Source of the DNA: Prevotellaceae bacterium
GTDB taxonomy: Bacteria > Bacteroidota > Bacteroidia > Bacteroidales > Bacteroidaceae
Length of the DNA stretch: 10,607 nucleotides
Assembly (NCBI GenBank): GCA_022508685.1
Contig: JAFLUS010000039.1
Coordinates: 1 to 10,607 of the forward strand
Direction of reading: 5' to 3'
Part shown: one piece after another, positions 6,850 through 10,607 of the stretch
Numbering within the stretch: position 1 is the stretch's first letter
How the letters are laid out: each line of letters begins with the position of its first letter
Notes under the pieces: generated by a model
Databases searched by the model: none
Told to the model about the DNA's origin: nothing
The model's input: the letters and a program-made list of their open reading frames with translations, nothing else
Made by a program: the position numbers and the translations under genes

Positions 6850-7938
6850 ATGAGCACAATGGTTACAGGCTGCCTGTCAGGACTGAAGGCAGCAGATTTC
6901 CGAAAAGAAATTGACGGAAAGCACACAGATCTCTATGTTCTGACAAACAGCAAAGGCTACGAAGTGGCAGCAACAAACTACGGTGGCGCACTGGTAGCAA
7001 TCATGGTTCCCGACAGAGATGGCAAGGTTGCAAATGTGATTCAAGGTCACGACAACATTGACGACGTAATCTCCAGTCCCGAACCATTTCTTTCGACCCT
7101 TATCGGACGTTATGGCAATCGTATCTGCAAGGGTAAGTTCACACTCGAAGGTAAGGAATACAGCCTTGCTATCAACAACGGACCAAATGCCCTGCACGGC
7201 GGACCGACGGGATTCCACAAGCGTGTGTGGGATGCGGAACAAGTAGCACCCAACCATTTACGTCTGCATTATACGGCAGAGGATATGGAAGAAGGATTCC
7301 CCGGACGTTTGGAAATGATGGTGGACTATATTTGGACGGACGACAATGAACTCGTTATTGACTATCGCGGAACGACTGACAAGACGACGATTGTCAATAT
7401 GACGCACCACGGCTATTTCTCGCTTGCAGGTATTGCCAATCCGACACCGACGATTGAAGATCTGATTTGCGAAATCAACGCAGACCATTATATTCCCATC
7501 GACGATACGAGCATTCCACTCGGAACGATTGATAGCGTGAAGGGAACTCCGTTCGACTTTACGACGCCAAAGCCCGTAGGTCGCGATATCGATGCTGACG
7601 ACGTACAGACCAAAAACGGTGCGGGTTACGACCACTGCTTCGTACTGAACAAGAAAGAAGAAGGCGAATGTACGTTTGCTGCACGCATCACAGAACCCCA
7701 TAGTGGTCGCACGATGGAAGTCTACACAACCGAACCCGGCGTTCAAGTGTACACCGACAACTGGGCAACAGGCTATCCGCTGCAACATGGTGCAACTGCG
7801 CCACGCCGTTCGGCCATCTGCTTCGAAGCACAGCACTTCCCCGATAGCCCCAACCGCCCTTATTTCCCAACGGTTGTCCTTCATCCGGGCGAGGTGTATA
7901 CGCAAAAAACAGTATACAAATTTGGTGTTGCTAAATAA
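6850..7938 (+). CDS. galM: Aldose 1-epimerase (mutarotase)
   Basis: 362 residues. It interconverts the alpha and beta anomers of galactose and glucose, supplying GalK with alpha-D-galactose. Family features are GRYGNRI (86-92, usually GRYANRI), NNGPNALHGG with His116, THHGYFSL with the probable catalytic acid His187, and CFEAQHFPDSPN with the catalytic base Glu326. I see no clear signal peptide: the first 20 residues contain Cys8 but are not hydrophobic enough for a lipoprotein, so it is probably cytoplasmic. It is the first gene of a three-gene operon, 37 nt ahead of the permease. The operon order matches the usual Bacteroidales galactose cluster. Confidence 0.93.
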   Translation: MSTMVTGCLSGLKAADFRKEIDGKHTDLYVLTNSKGYEVAATNYGGALVAIMVPDRDGKVANVIQGHDNIDDVISSPEPFLSTLIGRYGNRICKGKFTLEGKEYSLAINNGPNALHGGPTGFHKRVWDAEQVAPNHLRLHYTAEDMEEGFPGRLEMMVDYIWTDDNELVIDYRGTTDKTTIVNMTHHGYFSLAGIANPTPTIEDLICEINADHYIPIDDTSIPLGTIDSVKGTPFDFTTPKPVGRDIDADDVQTKNGAGYDHCFVLNKKEEGECTFAARITEPHSGRTMEVYTTEPGVQVYTDNWATGYPLQHGATAPRRSAICFEAQHFPDSPNRPYFPTVVLHPGEVYTQKTVYKFGVAK

Positions 7939-7975
7939 TTGGAAGATAAATCATTAACTAAATACATTGAAACAA

Positions 7976-9178
7976 ATGAATCAACAAAAACAAATGCCGA
8001 ACTATACGTTCGCGCTTATCGTAATGTTCATCGTGTGTTTCCTCATCGGATTCATTACGACGATGAACAACTCAATGATTGATTTCTGTACAAAAGCATT
8101 CGATCTGAACGCACAACAAGGACAGTATGTGAACACTGCTTTCTATGGTGCCTATCTTCTGTCTATTCCTTTTGCCATGCTGATGAGTAAGATTGGTTAC
8201 AAGAAAACATTGTTGCTGGGTCTTGCCGTTGCAGGTATTGGATTTGTCATCAACTCGTTCGGTATCAAGTCGGTGTTGGGTAGCGAGGTAGCTACGATTT
8301 ATGCCATCTTCCTCGGCACGATGTGCTTGGTAGCCATGGGTGTCGTGATGTTGCAGAACGTTGCCAATCCTTATGTGATGGTGCTGGGTCGTCCCGAGAA
8401 AGGTGCGTTCCGCATGACGTTGTCGCAAGCACTCAATTCAGTGGCAACAACAGTGGCTCCAATGTTCATCACTGCCGTGATTATCGGTAAGCAGGCTCCG
8501 ACACCTGAAGCCGTTCCCGCTCCTTACCTCGGCATCGGTCTCTTTACCTTGCTGTTGTGCATCGTTTTGTTCTTCTTGAAATTGCCTGAAATTAAGGAAG
8601 AGGAACAAACCGCCGAAATTGGTACGGAAGTGAAGCAATATAAGAGCAGCGTGTTCAAATATCCTCACGTTTGGCTTGGTGCACTCGGTATTTTCTTCTA
8701 TATGGGACTTGAAATCGGTATTCCGTCGATGCTTCCTTACAAAATTGAAAATGCAACCGATTTCCTTTGGTTGTATTGGGGTGGCATGATGGTCGGACGT
8801 TTTGTCGGAGCCGGTATCCTTGCAAAATTTGAACCTCGCAAACTTCTTACGGCATGCCTCTTGCTCGGTGCTTGCTGCGTAGGTCTTTCGTTCGCATTCT
8901 CTGGCACGGCAAGTGCATATTGCCTCCTTGCTGCGGGTCTGTTCCACAGCGTAATGTGGCCATTGATTTTCAACCTCGGTTTGCAGGAACTCGGTCCTCA
9001 TACGAAGACTGCGAGCGGTGTCATCAACACTGGTGTCATCGGTGGTGCGCTCCTCACTCCTCTGATGGGTTGGGTTGTAGACATCTCCGCCGTAGGTGTT
9101 GCCCTCTGCCTCATGTTTGTGTACTACATCTACGAACTTTGGTTCTGTTGGAAAGGTTCCAAGATTGGACTGAAATAA
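7976..9178 (+). CDS. FHS-family sugar permease, probable galactose/glucose transporter
   Basis: 400 residues with about 12 hydrophobic segments (roughly 11-31, 50-70, 76-96, 104-124, 140-160, 180-198, then a charged loop 199-225, and six more to 395). It belongs to the fucose-galactose-H+ symporter branch of the major facilitator superfamily, shown by VANPYVMVLG (129-138) and SQALNS. Location between galM and galK points to galactose and/or glucose uptake across the inner membrane. By my recalled alignment with E. coli FucP, the proton-coupling residues Asp46 and Glu135 correspond to Asn32 and Gln127 here, so coupling may differ (uniport or Na+-driven); Asp36 is nearby. The ATG at 7976 is chosen over an in-frame TTG at 7967; an ATG at 7994 is also possible. 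Confidence 0.88.
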   Translation: MNQQKQMPNYTFALIVMFIVCFLIGFITTMNNSMIDFCTKAFDLNAQQGQYVNTAFYGAYLLSIPFAMLMSKIGYKKTLLLGLAVAGIGFVINSFGIKSVLGSEVATIYAIFLGTMCLVAMGVVMLQNVANPYVMVLGRPEKGAFRMTLSQALNSVATTVAPMFITAVIIGKQAPTPEAVPAPYLGIGLFTLLLCIVLFFLKLPEIKEEEQTAEIGTEVKQYKSSVFKYPHVWLGALGIFFYMGLEIGIPSMLPYKIENATDFLWLYWGGMMVGRFVGAGILAKFEPRKLLTACLLLGACCVGLSFAFSGTASAYCLLAAGLFHSVMWPLIFNLGLQELGPHTKTASGVINTGVIGGALLTPLMGWVVDISAVGVALCLMFVYYIYELWFCWKGSKIGLK

Positions 9179-9212
9179 AAACTATTACTAATCATAAAAT
9201 TCAAAATGCCTT

Positions 9213-10379
9213 ATGAAACTGACAATTGACGACGTAAGAAGTCGCTTCATCAAGCACTTCGATGGCGAAACCGGTAATGTGTATGCTTCTCCCGGCCGTA
9301 TCAACCTCATTGGTGAGCATACTGACTACAACGGCGGATTCGTATTCCCCGGAGCCGTTCAGCAAGGAATGATTGCAGAAGTTCGCCCTAACGGCACTCG
9401 CACGATACGTGCTTATTCTATTGACCTCAAGGATTATGACGAATTCTCTCTTGATGACGAAAAAGGTCCACGTGCAAGCCACTTCCGCTACATTTTCGGT
9501 GTGGCACGCGAAATGATGGCACTCGGCGTACCCGTAGAAGGATTTGACACTGCGTTTGCAGGCGATGTGCCCCTCGGAGCCGGAATGTCTTCATCAGCAG
9601 CCCTCGAAAGTTGCTACGCATTTGCCCTCAACGACCTCTTTGGCGACAACAAAATCGACAAGATGACGCTCGCAAAAGTTGGTCAGGCAACAGAGCACAA
9701 ATATCTCGGTCTCAACTGCGGTATTATGGACCAATTCGCTTCGGTACATGGTAAGAAAGGTAACCTCATGCGTCTCGACTGCCGCAGTGGCGAATTCGAA
9801 TATTTCCCATGGAATCCGAAAGGCTACAAACTCGTGTTGGTAAACTCTTGTGTGAAGCACGAACTGGTAGGTTCTCCCTACAACGACCGCCGCAACTCTT
9901 GCGAAAACGTCGTGAAGCACATTGCTGCCAAGCACACCGACCGCAAGATTGAAACCCTGCGCGACTGCACATGGGAAGACCTCGAAGAAGTAAAAGCAGA
10001 AGTAGGCGAAGTAGATTATCGTCGTGCAAAATACGTACTCGGTGAGAAAGACCGCGTCCTCGCAGTTTGCGACGCCCTCGAAGCAGGTGATTACGAAAAA
10101 GTAGGTCAGATGATGTACGAAACCCACGAAGGACTCAGCAAAGACTACGAAGTAAGTTGCGAAGAACTTGACTTCCTTAACAGCGTGGCACACGACTGCG
10201 GCGTAGCCGGTAGCCGTATCATGGGTGGCGGTTTCGGAGGTTGCACCATCAACCTCGTTGCTGACGAACTCTACGGCACCTTCGTTGCTGAAGCAAAATC
10301 TCGTTTCAAAGAAAAGTATGGCAAAGAACCTATCATCATCGACGTTGTCATCGGTGACGGTAGCCGCAAACTCTGCTAA
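9213..10379 (+). CDS. galK: Galactokinase
   Basis: 388 residues, full length for the family. It phosphorylates alpha-D-galactose at C1 with ATP, the committing step of the Leloir pathway, in the cytoplasm. The three GHMP-kinase motifs are intact: GRINLIGEHTDYNGG (28-42, galactokinase signature, Arg29, Glu35 and Asp38), PLGAGMSSSAA (120-130, phosphate-binding loop) and GSRIMGGGFGG (333-343). Asp173 in NCGIMDQF is the expected catalytic base. It starts 34 nt after the permease stop with no promoter visible between, so it is the last gene of the operon, which closes at the strong terminator 32 bases downstream. galT and galE, needed to finish the pathway, are not in this window. Confidence 0.96.
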   Translation: MKLTIDDVRSRFIKHFDGETGNVYASPGRINLIGEHTDYNGGFVFPGAVQQGMIAEVRPNGTRTIRAYSIDLKDYDEFSLDDEKGPRASHFRYIFGVAREMMALGVPVEGFDTAFAGDVPLGAGMSSSAALESCYAFALNDLFGDNKIDKMTLAKVGQATEHKYLGLNCGIMDQFASVHGKKGNLMRLDCRSGEFEYFPWNPKGYKLVLVNSCVKHELVGSPYNDRRNSCENVVKHIAAKHTDRKIETLRDCTWEDLEEVKAEVGEVDYRRAKYVLGEKDRVLAVCDALEAGDYEKVGQMMYETHEGLSKDYEVSCEELDFLNSVAHDCGVAGSRIMGGGFGGCTINLVADELYGTFVAEAKSRFKEKYGKEPIIIDVVIGDGSRKLC

Positions 10380-10410
10380 TCATCGTCCTTCCTTACGAGG
10401 ATAAATCCGT

Positions 10411-10450
10411 AAAGCGTCGGTTGGAAAATCTCCAACCGACGCTTTCGCTT
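10411..10450 (+). terminator. Strong intrinsic terminator of the galactose operon
   Basis: AAAGCGTCGGTTGG (10411-10424) and CCAACCGACGCTTT (10432-10445) form a perfect 14-bp stem with a 7-nt loop, followed by CGCTTTG. The T-run is short and interrupted, but stem length and position 32 bases after the galK stop make this the operon terminator. As the A-rich side mirrors the T side, it could also act in the reverse direction. Confidence 0.85.
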
Positions 10451-10480
10451 TGTATCAATTTATTTGCCAAGCGGACTTTA

Positions 10481-10586
10481 TTGCACAAAAACTCTTGTTC
10501 CATGTCACCTTTTGCCTCGCTAATGTGTTTTGTATACGAGATGTCTCACTCTATTACATTATTCACATCATTAAACCATTCACATT
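10481..10586 (+). promoter_or_regulatory. Promoter and 5' leader, copy 2 of the repeated module
   Basis: This is a near copy of the 405-508 module. TTG (10481-10483) lies 23 nt before the 8-mer ending the -7-like box (10507-10514, ACCTTTTG), the same arrangement as copy 1. AATGTGTTTT (10522-10531) and ATACGAGATGTCTCACT (10534-10550) are identical to copy 1 and ungapped relative to it. A 9-nt insertion follows, then TTATTCACATCATTAAAC (10559-10576) is again identical. The module ends directly at the ATG of the next gene. Confidence 0.55.
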
Positions 10587-10607
10587 ATGGATTCTAAAAT
10601 TTTAATT
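10587..10607 (+). CDS. Start of a gene running off the window
   Basis: ATG at 10587 opens a frame encoding MDSKILI before the window ends. Too little is visible to name it. The start is supported by position: it lies at the same point after the repeated promoter-leader as the outer-membrane protein start at 509, about 10 nt after the end of the shared TTATTCACATCATTAAAC block. The visible residues do not show a signal peptide. Confidence 0.5.

Noticed and set aside
1..10607. CRISPR array, insertion sequence, phage genes, defence system, tRNA or rRNA
   Set aside because: No regularly spaced repeats, transposase or integrase motifs, or tRNA-like cloverleaf were seen on either strand. All protein genes are ordinary chromosomal families.

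Overview
The window looks like chromosomal DNA from a Bacteroidales bacterium, most likely Prevotellaceae (Prevotella-like). The evidence is gene content (a TonB-receptor-like beta-barrel with an outer-membrane tail typical of this phylum, a grpE-dnaJ pair without dnaK, and a galM / FHS sugar transporter / galK cluster). The Bacteroidetes promoter signature TTTG-N19-TAnnTTTG also appears, and genes are preceded by A/T-rich leaders instead of Shine-Dalgarno sites. All recognisable genes lie on the plus strand. I see no insertion sequence, integrase, CRISPR array, tRNA or rRNA. The genus is inferred, not demonstrated.

Positions 1-508 hold no convincing protein gene. They contain a textbook Bacteroidetes promoter (101-131) followed by a stretch that folds on paper into a long interrupted rod: outer stem 192-205/365-379, large internal bubble, inner stems 225-241/324-341 and 252-259/309-316, and apical hairpin 275-295. 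This architecture resembles 6S RNA, and it is the best candidate here for an unannotated functional element. A second promoter-leader (405-508) then drives a 737-residue outer-membrane beta-barrel protein (509-2722). Its promoter-leader is closely repeated at the far end of the window (10481-10586), before a gene of which only seven codons are visible.

Positions 2723-3530 carry a short leader with two TACCTTTG boxes and a secreted SGNH/GDSL-type hydrolase. Positions 3531-6704 carry grpE, dnaJ and folC in tight succession (1-nt and 8-nt gaps). They sit behind an unusual operator-like array of ATGGC half-sites, which may be the control site for this chaperone operon. GrpE and DnaJ are cochaperones of DnaK (encoded elsewhere); FolC makes polyglutamylated folate and is probably just co-transcribed.

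Positions 6705-10379 form a galactose operon. GalM interconverts alpha and beta anomers of the sugar, an FHS-family permease of the major facilitator superfamily brings galactose/glucose across the inner membrane, and GalK phosphorylates alpha-D-galactose. The gaps are about 35 nt, and the operon ends in a perfect 14-bp terminator stem (10411-10445). galT and galE are not in the window. The permease is notable because, by my recalled alignment to FucP, both acidic residues used for proton coupling are amides (Asn32, Gln127).
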